The notes under the pieces are model-generated. The model did no database searches and was not told the origin of the DNA. It worked only from the letters and a program-made list of their open reading frames with translations. Below, one piece after another: positions 14,928 to 24,456 of a DNA stretch of 64,000 nt. The stretch is taken from assembly GCA_018136815.1 (NCBI GenBank), contig CM030932.1:6052407-6116406 (forward strand). The letters run 5' to 3'. The first letter of the stretch is position 1. Each line of letters begins with the position of its first letter. The position numbers and the translations under genes were made by a program. Source of the stretch: Isochrysis galbana. Taxonomy: Eukaryota > Haptophyta > Isochrysidales > Isochrysidaceae.

Positions 14928-15675
14928 ATGATGAGCGAGGAGGAGATCGGCCTTCGCGGCGCTGAGCTCCGGAAGTACATCTCGGAGGCGCGCAATGGCT
15001 ACCTGACGAAGGGGGGCGTGAAGCGGCCGATCTCGCCGTGGGTACATGTCCCAAACGAGGTCAACGCTCGTCGAGCTGAACAAGAATGGCGGGTACAGCG
15101 GGCAGTCAAGATGGCCAAGATGATGAAAAAAAAAACATCTGAAGATTCTGGGCTACACACCTACTAGACTAGGGTACTTCCCCATCCCTACTGTCACCGC
15201 CCTTAACTTCCCTTCCCTCCACCTCCTCCCCTTTCCCCCTTCATTCCTTTGTCTTCGGTATCCGGGGTTTGGCTCGGGTGCGCTACCACGAGCCTGGTTC
15301 AGAGCGCGTGTTCCGGGCAGGCCTGTTGCTGGTCAAATGTCGTCGCGTGTCTGTCGGGTCGCGGGCGTAATGGCCAAGATGATGAAGAGCCCGACGGGCG
15401 ACACCAACGTGGAGCTGACCGAGGCGGAGACGACGGCGGCGGAGCTCGAGGCGGTCAAGGGCCACAACGACTTCATGGCGCGCATGTTGATGGAGGTGAC
15501 CAAGGAGCGCGACTTTCAACGTCAGACGATCAACAAGCAGAACAAGGAGAAGCTGGAGATGGAGGATGAGATCACCGAGTGGCGCAAGAAATTCGACGAG
15601 TGCCACTCGATGTACAAGGTGATGGAGAGCCTTTGGAGGGACGAGCTCGACAAGCGTACGGCCGCGTCGCCATGA
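14928..15675 (+). pseudogene. Coiled-coil protein ORF split by a SINE insertion
   Basis: The ORF from ATG 14928 (MMSEEEIGLRGAELRKYI...) reaches 'VKMAKMMK' at 15127 and then runs into an A-tract and a stop. The sequence atggccaagatgatgaa is repeated at 15370-15386, and from there the same frame continues as 'MAKMMKSPTGD...' to a stop at 15675. Removing the 242-bp insert plus one copy of the 17-bp repeat leaves one continuous frame of about 160 codons, rich in Glu/Lys heptads (KERDFQRQTINKQNKEK, EDEITEWRKKFDE), hence coiled-coil. No family recognised. Unless the insert is spliced, the gene is disrupted at codon 67. It starts immediately outside repeat copy A. Confidence 0.6.
15128..15369 (-). 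mobile_element. SINE-like retroposon with T-tail and 17-bp target-site duplication
   Basis: Flanked by exact direct repeats atggccaagatgatgaa (15111-15127 and 15370-15386). Read on the minus strand it is 242 bp and ends in a T-tract, as expected for a Pol III transcript terminator or T-tailed SINE. Its last 37 bp recur at 42215-42251 with another duplication, which defines the 3' end. The 5' half on the minus strand contains TGGTAGCGCACCC, resembling a tRNA A box; the B box is not convincing. Clearly a target-primed insertion; tRNA ancestry is tentative. Confidence 0.75.
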
Positions 15676-16159
15676 CTGTGGCGGATGGGGATGGGCCGCG
15701 ACGGACGCCTCGCCTTTGTCAAGTGCTGCCCTATGTGCGTGTCGGCGCGAGTGCGGAAGGCAAAAGCCGCAGGGCACAGACCAATCATCACACACGGCTA
15801 CAACTCAAGGGGGCAGGTGACTGTGCCCACCTCATCAAAGGTGCCCACGCCGCGCCGTCCGTGTTCTGTGTGAGCGCTGCGCCAGCCCTCACCCTCCTCG
15901 CCCTCGTTCTTCCTTCCCGCTCCCGTCACTGCGCTCTAGCGCGTGCACGCTCGCCGCCTGCCACAGGTGACAGGTGCGACCAGCGACCAACTCTGCCAAC
16001 TTGTCGGTCGCCGCGCCGACCCTGCCGCCCTCTTCCAATGAAAGCCGGCGCTCCACCTCTGTGCGGTGCTGGCGCGCCGTACCGACCGCCCTCCCTCTTC
16101 GTTCCCAGCCCCACCACCTTTGGCTCTCACCGACGCTTGCCGCTCCTCCAGCCGCCAAA

Positions 16160-16236
16160 GGGAGGGAGAGGGAGGGAGGGAGGGGGGGGGGGGAGGGGGG
16201 GGGAGAGCGAGCGAGGGAGGGAGGGAGGGGGGGGGG

Positions 16237-16294
<58 letters not shown>
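16160..16294. repeat. G-rich and (GA)n microsatellite
   Basis: GGGA/GGGG tracts followed by about 27 GA units. It produces long spurious open frames on both strands of 15.6-16.4 kb. Confidence 0.95.
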
Positions 16295-16296
<2 letters not shown>

Positions 16297-16520
16297 CCCC
16301 CGTTTGCTCTCGGGGGATTTTTTCTCCCCCCGATAGCTACTGGGGGATTCGCTTACGGCACCTTCCATGAGCAATCTCCCGATAGCTCTCGGGGGATTTT
16401 CTCGGTCCCCCGATAGCTCTCGGTGGGGCTGTTGGCGATCGGGAGAAAATTTCCCCCCGATAGCTCCTGGGGGCCCCCGAGAGCTCCTGGGGGGCGTTGG
16501 CTCCTGGGGGGTAACATATA
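16295..16520. repeat. Cluster of short palindromes CCCCCGATAGCTCTCGGGGG
   Basis: At least five copies of CCCGATAGCT[C/A][C/T][C/T]GGGGG or half copies of it lie within about 200 bp, separated by 15-40 bp of variable sequence. Each can form a hairpin with 5-7 G:C pairs around a GATAGCTC loop. Spacers are irregular and repeat sequence is not constant, so it is not a CRISPR array. Confidence 0.7.
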
Positions 16521-17290
16521 TTTCCGCGCGACCGTCAGAGGCCTAAATTGAGTATCTTTCGAAAATTTAGCCGGAGCGGACCCCGGATTTTTTGGCTGAT
16601 CTCTCATACCAGAACCTACAGGGAGCTTATTTAGGTCCTCGTTTGCCCATTACCGATGGTGCCCTCCGCACCCCCCTAGTGAGTGACCGGGCTACGAGGC
16701 GCGAGGCACCCTCCCCTGACTCCTACTCTGGGAGAGGCAGGGCATGAGAGTGACTGACGGGCCCTCCCGGAGGGAAGTTAGTGCCCGGTGAGGGGGGCGC
16801 AGAGCGCGCCCCCATTGTCCCCTATTATAACAATAGGTTATGCCCCGCCACGAGCACGAGTGAACTAAGTAAACTGAGTTGCCCCATGTCAAAGACTAAG
16901 AGTCCCACTACCCACCATGGCAAATGAGCTGCCGGCTGCCGGCTACACCTCCTTGCCGCATGGATAGCCGTGGCAGAGCTCACATTAGCAGGCCGAGATT
17001 CGAATGCGCAACTGGCAGAATCACATAAACGGGCCAGTGCATCCTAGATTGCACAGCCACGACTCGGCCAAGCCATCTTCTCAGACGATAGAGTGTCTGG
17101 ACGAGAGACCGTGAGTGGTCGTTTTGCATCCGTCTCCTTCTCAGCTTTCGTTGTGCTTTGTCCTCCTACCAACCATTTGGAACCAGGATAGACACAAATC
17201 CCTAGTGCAAAAACTGCAAGGGCCAACTACTTGAGATTGACGTGGAGAGCTCATGAAGAATGGCATCTCCTTAGTGATGTAGCCTGCTAG
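16521..17290. other. Intergenic, no recognised feature
   Basis: No protein family and no complete tRNA or rRNA seen. A B-box-like 'gattcgaat' at about 16990 stands alone. Confidence 0.4.
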
Positions 17291-18325
17291 TTAAAGCTCT
17301 TGCTTCAACTTATTCAGCAATTGGACACGTTGTGAGATCCATGCGGCCTGAGTTGGCGCCATGGACTTCCCGGAAAGACCCGTCAATCGAGTGATCTCGT
17401 CATCGATCTCGCTTTTTCCAAGCTTGTTTTTCTTCTCCAAGTAGCTCTTTTCCTGCATAGGCCACGAGGTGCATCTACCGTTAGAAAAAGTTGTGATAAT
17501 GACAGCGCATGGTTCGGTAAGTCATCAACTGGAATCCTGTGCTGTGCACACTCATGATTGGCAAAAGGAGAAGAATGTAAAGCCATGGTTCATCATCAAG
17601 TGTTAACTTGCCTTGTCGGAGCACTGATTGAAAGTCTTGACGTCGCAGCGTGAGGCAGGCTTGCGACCACCCTTGATCTTCAGAATCTCGATCCTACGTA
17701 GGCGTGGACAGTTGAGATCGCGCGGGACCAATCCTCAAGCTATGTACGTGCGCTTGCATCCGCTGAGTACGTGGGCTGAGGACTCACGTGAAGACTAGCA
17801 CATCTCCACCACCAATCTTCGGCGGAGATCCACGGTCGCCGTAGGCCAATTCACTGGGGATATACAGCTCCCATTTATCGCCCTCCACCATAAGCTGCAT
17901 GGCTGTGGAACACGGAGAGAATCTTGGTAAGTCGGCCAGTTACTCTGGCATGGAGCAACTGCGCTAGAGGAAAGCTCGTCGTTTGCGAGCCCATGTGTCC
18001 TACCTTCAGTCCAGCCTTTGATGACCTGATTGGGAGCGAACGTCGTGGGCGATCCACGCGCGTACGACCCGTCGAAAGTGTTTGAAGGCGAAGTCGGGTC
18101 CTCTGCGAACTTCTGCGCTGTGCGCCCCTCATAGTGGCACTCACACGGCGAATCAGCTGTTGGGTGCTCAGTGCCCTCTCCTGCACGGAGTACCTTGTAC
18201 TGGAGGCCGGAAGGAAGTGCTATGACGCCCGACTTTTGGGCGTTCTCCTCCAGGAACTTGACGCCATACTCGTTCGAGCCCGCCGCCAGCGCGGCGAGCT
18301 GCAGCAGCGCGGCCACCACTCGCAT
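17291..18325 (-). CDS. FKBP-type peptidyl-prolyl isomerase, secretory, 4 exons
   Basis: Catalyses cis-trans isomerisation of X-Pro bonds. Exons: 18325-18004, 17902-17788, 17693-17612, 17452-17291, giving 226 residues. A short signal peptide (MRVVAALLQLAALAAG) routes it to the ER or lumen. The FKBP domain (about 30-150) shows 'SGLQYKVLRAGEG', 'CECHYEGR', 'FDGSYARG', '[29 protein letters not shown]', 'IGGGDVLVFTIEIL', with the conserved Trp of the active site present. The C-terminal exon adds a charged helix (EKSYLEKKNKLGKSEIDDEI...AAWISQRVQLLNKLKQEL) following a Cys pair, an extension seen in FKBPs of chromist algae. Introns are 101, 94 and 159 nt; the third starts with GC (AAG/GCAAGT). All phases close. 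The start is the only ATG giving a signal peptide. Confidence 0.93.
17453..17611 (-). other. FKBP intron 3, GC-AG type (159 nt)
   Basis: Donor AAG/GCAAGT, the consensus GC donor; acceptor CTATGCAG/GAAAAG. If unspliced, translation would stop after two further codons and the conserved C-terminal helix would be lost. Confidence 0.75.
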
Positions 18326-18443
18326 CGGCCCCCTGTGTGTGCGAGCAGAGAAGAATAGAGTACCCTAGAGTACTCCGTATCTATCCGCACGAGCTAAATT
18401 AGGGCTATCCTTTCATCCCTTCTTTCCTTCTTTGTATCCGTTA

Positions 18444-18655
18444 GAACTTATAGCGTCGTGTGACATCTTGTTAGCTAGCATTCCCAGCCACATACACCGG
18501 ACGAGCCATGCGCCAACCGCGCACACCCCATTCGCGGGGTAGGGGCTCCGTTGCCGTCGAAGGGCTACGGCCCCGCAGCACTAAAGTTATACTAACACAA
18601 CAATAAATTATCAATGAAACATAAACATAAAACGCTGACGCTCCCCCATCGCCAA
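18444..18655 (-). promoter_or_regulatory. Upstream block shared with the 5.1-kb gene
   Basis: GAACTTATAGCGTC (18444-18457) and CATCTTGTTAGCTAGCAT (18464-18481) lie 120-155 bp upstream of the FKBP ATG. The following 170 bp match 6222-6380. Within it 'ggggctccgttgccgtcgaa' and 'gggctacggcccc' can pair, so a structured RNA cannot be excluded. Confidence 0.4.
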
Positions 18656-18837
18656 TCGCCAAAGGCGAACCCGAACCCCTATACTGACTACTGATTTTCC
18701 CAATCGTTGCCATTCCTGAGAAAGGTGCAAGCTTACCTTCGAGGCTGAAATGTGCTCAAGCGTCAAAGACATAGGCCAACAAAAATTCTTCGCCAAAGTC
18801 GGCGGCATCCAAACCTGTAACATTCCTGCGTCGTGGC

Positions 18838-19300
18838 TCTAAGGACGCACAGCAAGCGCACGGTGACGAGGCGCACCACCCCAAGGGTGACGAGGCGCAC
18901 CACCCCCTGGAGGCTCCTGGAGGCCAGCTCAGGGGGCATAGGAGGCTGGGGCTGGGCCTTGGCCTCCCCTGCCTCTCCCTCGCTAGCGCTCCTGAGCCTT
19001 AGAGGCCCCCATTCTGCACCTGTCTGCCTGTGTCGACCAGGGGGGGAGGGGGGTTTGGAGCGATGGGCTGGCCACGACAGGCCAGGACGCGCGAGGCAGG
19101 CGAGCCGGCGAGTCTGCCAGGGAGAGAGTGGATCAGCAGGGCAGTCTGCTCCCGGCAAGCCATCAGGCGTGCCAGCAGCATGGGTGGTTCCTCCCCCATG
19201 GCCCATGGCAGGGGAGGAGTGGAGGAGTGGAGAGAGGGGGGGGCTCGTGCGTCGTGCGTGCCCCCCCCCATGGGCGAACTAAGTATAAACTTAGTTCCGC
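18838..19300 (+). repeat. GC-rich repeat, family 1, ending in the TATAAACTTAG near-palindrome
   Basis: Same repeat as 42766-43170 (plus) and, inverted, 44909-45430, 45756-46285 and 53243-53410 (partial). The units share a core ('gaggctggggctgggcc', 'gccatcaggcgtgccag', 'gggtggttcctcccccatgg') and a terminus 'cccatgggcgaactaagtataaacttagtt' split here as core plus near-palindrome 19277-19296. Open frames in several phases are by-products of the composition. No coding conservation seen. Confidence 0.85.
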
Positions 19301-19329
19301 TGAGCATGAATCATGCATGAACATATGCG

Positions 19330-20035
<706 letters not shown>

Positions 20036-20040
20036 AGCGA

Positions 20041-21231
20041 GGGTCTGTCGCTCGACGCTCTCCGTCCGCGCTGTCGCTCGACGCTCCGTCCGCTGTCTTT
20101 TCTCTCTTCTCTCCTATGTAACTTCTCTCTCTGACTCTAATAATAGAGTTGTCGGAGATTGTTGCTCGCCGCCTTCCGCGTGTCTTCCGCCGTCTTCGGA
20201 ATCATTCAATTTCTTTCGTTGTTGTTGCAGATTGTTTCTCTTTCTTCGTTGATTGCCGTTGTTTACAGGAGATGAGACGCGTGTCATCTGCGGTTGCACC
20301 CACCGCAACATCCGAGCAAAATTCCTGTAAAAGGGAAAAATGGGTGGGATGATGCGTACAAATAGGTTGCCGCGTCAAGCTTCCGAATTTGTGCTCAAAG
20401 GTCAAAGGGCCCACGGGTGCTCTCATCTTCTATTTTAAGCGTCGCCTTCAACGTTTGGTTTCTCGGTTATTGTTGGTTTCTCTCGCCTTGTTGTTCTAAT
20501 TCTGGATTTCTTCTATTTCGGTTGCTGTGTTCTCCTTCCATGCCGCTCGTCGAGACGACTCGAATTTAGTCGGGGAGTGTCGTATTCCATACGATGGCAG
20601 GCTTTTACTTATACTTATAACTTGTGGGTTATTTTAAGCCTCAAGGTCTCGTCGATTGGTATTCCACCTCTTCTCTTACTTTCTCTCGATGTCATCAAAT
20701 GTTCCTTGACCGTCTGTTGTCTTCTCTCGTTTATCGGTCATAGCTCCCCAGCGAGATCTGCCCTCGTTGTGTCGGCCCCCCTCTGTCGCATGTCTGCGCG
20801 TTGCTAAAGTTGCCCTGGTGCCGACGCTTGGCCGTCCGTCCAGGTGTGGTTAGTTTTCGCCCCGTATGGTTTAGTTTGTGTGTCCTTTTTTGCCTCTGTC
20901 GTCTTGAGTTTACTCGTTGTAGTCTCCCGTGCCTACCTCGGACCTAAGAAGCTCTCATTCTCACTCTCCCTCTCTCCCACTAGCTCGCTAGCTAGCCTCG
21001 TCTCTACTCTCCGACGCCACGCGTCACGATCCTCCGACCTTCAGTCTACCTCATCGCTCGTAGCGCCCGATGGCAGACCCTCCCAGACCCGACAATTACT
21101 ACTACTATGATCTTTCAGACATCTTCCCGCAAGCAAGAATCAACGACCCTGTCACGGCCGCGTCAGCTGCCGGCTCGATCGAACGGCCCACTGCCTACGA
21201 GCCTGTAGTCATCGCGTGTTCGACACACTAG
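20041..21231 (+). repeat. Copy B of the 1.1-kb repeat with the conserved small ORF
   Basis: Complete counterpart of copy A in the other orientation. The small ORF starts at ATG 21070 (MADPPRPDNYYYYDLSDIFPQ) and stops at 21231 after 'VVIACSTH', 53 residues. The deaminase gene starts 93 bp downstream on the same strand. The leader contains 'gttgcagattgtttctctttcttcg', tracts that look like polypyrimidine/AG signals, so splicing in the leader is possible. Confidence 0.65.
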
Positions 21232-21323
21232 GATTAAAACCAACCGATGAGGGGGGAGTCACTCTCCCTTCGCTCTCTGCTGCTCGCCCTCCGCCCTCCT
21301 CGATCCCATCTCCACCATCATTC

Positions 21324-21942
21324 ATGACTGAGGCCTTGTTCGCCGGGGGCCGCACGCTGCGCCATCTGTTGCAGGCCGCCTCCGTCGCAGAGAATTCGTC
21401 GCTCGAGATTAAACACGGCGCCGTCATCGTTCGAGGGGGGAAGCTCGTCGGCCGAGGCTGCAATTCGGACCGTTCACGTCTTACTGCAATTGCAGGAGCC
21501 GTCAGCAACAACATTGCGCTCCACTCCGAGGTAGCGGCACTTCACGACGCACATAGGTGGGTTTTATGAGGCTGAGCGATCGCGTAAGGCCAAGATCCTC
21601 CGTCACTGTGAGATGTACGTGGTGAGGCTTTTGCCAGCAGGACGGCAAATCCAAGGCTCGAATGCTGAAGACCCGGCTCGGTTCGGCAACTCGAAGCCAT
21701 GCATCCGTTGTTTGAAGGCCTTGCACTCAGCTGGTATCAGGCGTGTAATATATACGACCGGCAGCTGCTCAGCCACTGGCGAGGTGGACTGCGAAGTAAG
21801 GCTTGTGGCTGACCTGCTAAAGGAAACCCGTCTTGGTGGTGGGCATAGCTCACGTGGTGATGCTGCAGCAAGATGCGCTCCTGGGTTGGTACGAGAAGCA
21901 TGCACGAAAACGAGAAGATCGGGTTGTACCTCACCGCAATGA
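21324..21942 (+). CDS. Cytidine/deoxycytidylate deaminase-fold protein, with a frame break
   Basis: The first part from ATG 21324 shows 'EIKHGAVIVRGGKLVGRGCNSDRSR' and the zinc/catalytic motif 'ALHSEVAAL' (H[A/S]E: Glu is the proton shuttle). The second part (to 21942) shows 'MYVVRL' and the second zinc motif 'KPCIRCLKAL' (PCxxC), then 'GIRRVIYTTG'. Together this is the CMP/dCMP deaminase zinc-binding fold as in fungal and protist single-domain deaminases. The two halves are in different frames. The second frame is open back to about 21556, so the break near 21555-21570 is a one-base frameshift or a very short intron (a 40-nt GTAGCG...ATGAG intron would restore frame but is unusually short). 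The substrate is unknown. Ser replaces the usual Ala in HAE. Confidence 0.7.
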
Positions 21943-22595
21943 CTTACTATGGCCGGTGGTGATCTCTGGTCATAAAATCAAGGCTACAAGCTCAATCGGC
22001 AAAACCAGCATACTAGACGGTCAAGCTATCAACCAGCCACTTGTCAAAATGGTGATGAGCAGGGGTGCATCATGCAAGATCGCATTTTGGCGCTTTGCAT
22101 GCATGCGTTGCAGACATCGACTGGTGTTGACACAAACGGCGCATTACCTCCCAACACGAAAAGCTCTCAGGCGCGATCCACGAAATAAGAAATAATGGCT
22201 CGGTCTTTGCATTTCGAGAGGCTAGCAACCCGTGTGAAACAAGTGGAATGATGAGTGAATGTGAAGGCACGCATCGTGAATAAATAGTGTGAATTCAGCC
22301 TTCCATATTTAATAAAACATCTGAGCGTTAGTACCACTACTCCCACTACAAGTAGGTGGTAGAAAAAATAGTCGAACGCGAACTCAACTCAAACTCAAAC
22401 TTTTTGACCGTTTGAACAACTAGTCAACTAGCTAGCTACTACTCCCTTGACCCCCCAAGTGAACACTGTCAAAAATCCTGAAAACGCGCCGCGTAAAAGC
22501 GGCGCTCAATTAAGCGAAACAACGAAATGCACCCCGCGGCTGCCCCGCGAACACACCCAGCTCAAGGCGCGCGACTGTCGCATTCATCCTTCTAG
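21943..22595. other. Intergenic, AT-richer, no recognised feature
   Basis: Continues 3' of the deaminase gene. No other family seen. Confidence 0.4.
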
Positions 22596-22610
22596 ATGAT
22601 GCGAATACAA

Positions 22611-23180
22611 CTAAGTTTATACTTAGACGCGATGGAGCGCGCCGACGCGACTCCCCTCTCCTTCGGGCCCCCCACCGAGGGCGCCCCCCCAGCGTCCATG
22701 GAGCAGCCGCTGATGAAGCGGCCGCGTCCGCACGCAGAGGCCGAGCAGGTGTGTGCGACTCCGGTCGCGCCGCACGGCCCGTGGCCCCGGCCACACCACC
22801 CAAGGCAGCCATGCTAGCCTCCCCCATGGGGAGCAGCAGGCTGCTGGCAGCTCTCCATCAATGTCAGGCTCCAGCGACCACCGCTCCATTGGGCATGCCT
22901 TATGGCAGAGGCCCCTCTCGCCCTGGCAAGGGCCGCGCTGCTCCGGCAGCGCGGCCCGCAGCCGGGTGGCCCCTATGGGCACAGCATACACCCCATTGTG
23001 GCCAAGAACATACGCTTCAGAGACACCCCCCCATGCACATCTCACCACACACACAGAGCACACGCACACGCCCCCCGTGGGGACAACAATGACAGGACCC
23101 CTCCACTCAAGGCCCCCACTCGCCCAACACTGACCACTGACCACGGTCACACCCGCCCACGCCTCACAGGACCCCCGAAC
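22611..23180 (+). repeat. GC-rich repeat, family 2, encoding a conserved MEQ...WPRPH peptide
   Basis: Begins with CTAAGTTTATACTTAG (22611-22626). A frame following it reads 'EGAPPASMEQ...KRPRPHAEAEQVCATPVAPHGPWPRPH'. The copy at 56376-56710 (minus) reads 'EGAPPAHMEQ...EAEQVCATPVAPHGPWPRPH'. Several differences between the two are third-position synonymous (ggc/gga, cag/caa, cgg/cga, cgt/cgc), implying past coding selection. It precedes the zinc-finger ORF. Confidence 0.6.
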
Positions 23181-23201
23181 ATCCAATCCCCCCACAAGCT
23201 C

Positions 23202-23645
23202 ATGATCCACGGAAGCACAAAAGGGTGCAAAGGTTGGCGCCCGGAGGTAGCCCTCGGCCTCTCACCGATACACCGCATCTGCGAATGCGATGCAGAAGCC
23301 GCCAAACGTAGGGAACGCAACGAATCGCGCAAGATCGCTCCCCGCCCCAAGTCGGCTCACGAGGCGCTTGGCAAAGCGCCTCCCAAGCCTTGCGCCCGCT
23401 TCACGCAAGGGCTCTGCCTGCGCAACAAACGCGGGGTGCGCTGCAACCTCTCACACGAGATTCCAGGCGCATGGATCGACAACAAGTGCACGATCCGCTG
23501 CCACCTCCATCCCCACAAGAAAATAGCGGGATGCTGTCTGAACGGCCCGACGTGCCTCTTCCTCCATCCAGAGTGCGCTGCGGCCCTGATAGCGAAACTG
23601 AGCGCAATAGACCCGCCAAGTGCAACCTGCGTTTGCACTGCATAA
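23202..23645 (+). CDS. CCCH-type zinc-finger ORF, possibly repeat-derived
   Basis: Frame open from 22902 through the family 2 repeat; the first ATG outside the clearly repetitive part is 23202 (MIHGSTKGCKGW). It carries two Cys/His clusters: 'PCARFTQGLCLRNKRGVRCNLSHE' fits C-x7-C-x8-C-x3-H, and 'CHLHPHKKIAGCCLNGPTCLFLHPE' ends in C-x5-C-x3-H. Such clusters bind zinc and usually RNA. A charged stretch (AAKRRERNESRKIAPRPK) precedes them. Its position next to the repeat suggests a nucleic-acid-binding protein of a mobile element rather than a host gene, but this is inference. Confidence 0.45.
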   Translation: MIHGSTKGCKGWRPEVALGLSPIHRICECDAEAAKRRERNESRKIAPRPKSAHEALGKAPPKPCARFTQGLCLRNKRGVRCNLSHEIPGAWIDNKCTIRCHLHPHKKIAGCCLNGPTCLFLHPECAAALIAKLSAIDPPSATCVCTA

Positions 23646-24210
23646 GCCTGATAAGCGCAAGAAGGCTCTGTACGCTTGTGAACTGTTTTCGCAGTTGTTC
23701 AGTTGTTCAGTGGCAAATTCTAGCATTTCTTCTGCCGAACTCAGTTGCAGCAGAACTACGTGGAGTTTATCGACTGGCGTGTTCGCAATTGTGTACATAT
23801 CAGCCGACAATGAGCTTAAATTACTCGCAATTCTAATTGCCAGTGTCCACTCTTTGGTGGCAATGGCCTTTCTATAAAGTTCACGCAAGGGTGACATATT
23901 CTGTCGCGGTCGTTCAGTCGCATTGCGTTTGCGCTGCATAAGCCTGAGAACCACAAGAAGGCGCTGTAGGGGTATGACCTGTTTTCGCAGTTGTTCGTTG
24001 TTCAGTGGCAAATTCTAGCATTTGTTTTGCCGAATTCAATTGCAGAACTACGTGGAGTTTATCGGCTGGCGTGTTCGCAATTGTGTACATATCAGCCGAC
24101 AATGAGCTTAAATTACTCGCAATTCTAATTGCCAGTGTCCACTCTTTGGCGGCAATGGCATCATTGCATTTTTTATAAAGTTCAAACAAGAAGTCTTTAG
24201 GCATCTTCAT
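23640..24210 (-). CDS. Tandemly duplicated small gene, unknown function
   Basis: Two direct copies of a unit of about 305 bp (about 23617-23920 and 23921-24215). Each encodes the identical peptide core 'EWTLAIRIASNLSSLSADM' followed by 'YTIANTP.DKLHVVL' and 'MLEFATEQ'. The upstream copy opens at ATG 24210 (MKMPKDFLFELYKKCNDA) and runs about 98 codons to 23914. The second opens at about 23897. They differ by few substitutions and by a 2-3 bp change in the GTTGTTC run, which shifts the frame of the first copy after 'FATEQ'. The segment is predicted helical. GAACTTATACCGTC lies about 155 bp upstream (24364-24377). Confidence 0.5.
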
Positions 24211-24329
24211 CTGATATGTTACCTGTGACCTGTGACATCTGGAATACTTACTACATACCGGTCCAAAAAAAGAAACTGACTTCACCGCGGGGGTGTCATC
24301 AAAAGTGGTGCTGCTCTGAAACCTGCACC

Positions 24330-24440
24330 TTTGTACTTTAATAAGGGGTACTTGTAGTAAGTAGAACTTATACCGTCCACATGGACATGGGGGGCACTTG
24401 CGAAAAAAACAACCAAACCTGAGGTTGCACCCTCTTATTA
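24330..24440. repeat. Dispersed repeat with ACCTGAGGTTGCACCCTCT
   Basis: 'gtactttaa..aaggggt' + GAACTTATACCGTCCACATGG + 'aaccaaacctgaggttgcaccctct' also occurs at 46590-46700. The terminal gttgcaccctct motif recurs, diverged or inverted, at about 1217, 23617, 52749 and 53415. Confidence 0.7.
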
Positions 24441-24456
24441 CTCGTAGGCGAGCCAT

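Noticed and set aside
16295-16520. CRISPR array
   Set aside because: Eukaryotic context, palindromes of varying sequence, irregular spacers and no cas genes.
16975-17040. tRNA gene around the B-box-like gattcgaat
   Set aside because: No A box at the right distance and no cloverleaf could be drawn.
18838-19300. Overlapping 90-150 codon frames in the GC-rich repeats as genes
   Set aside because: All copies of family 1 are open in several frames because stops are rare at this GC content, and the frames are not conserved between copies.
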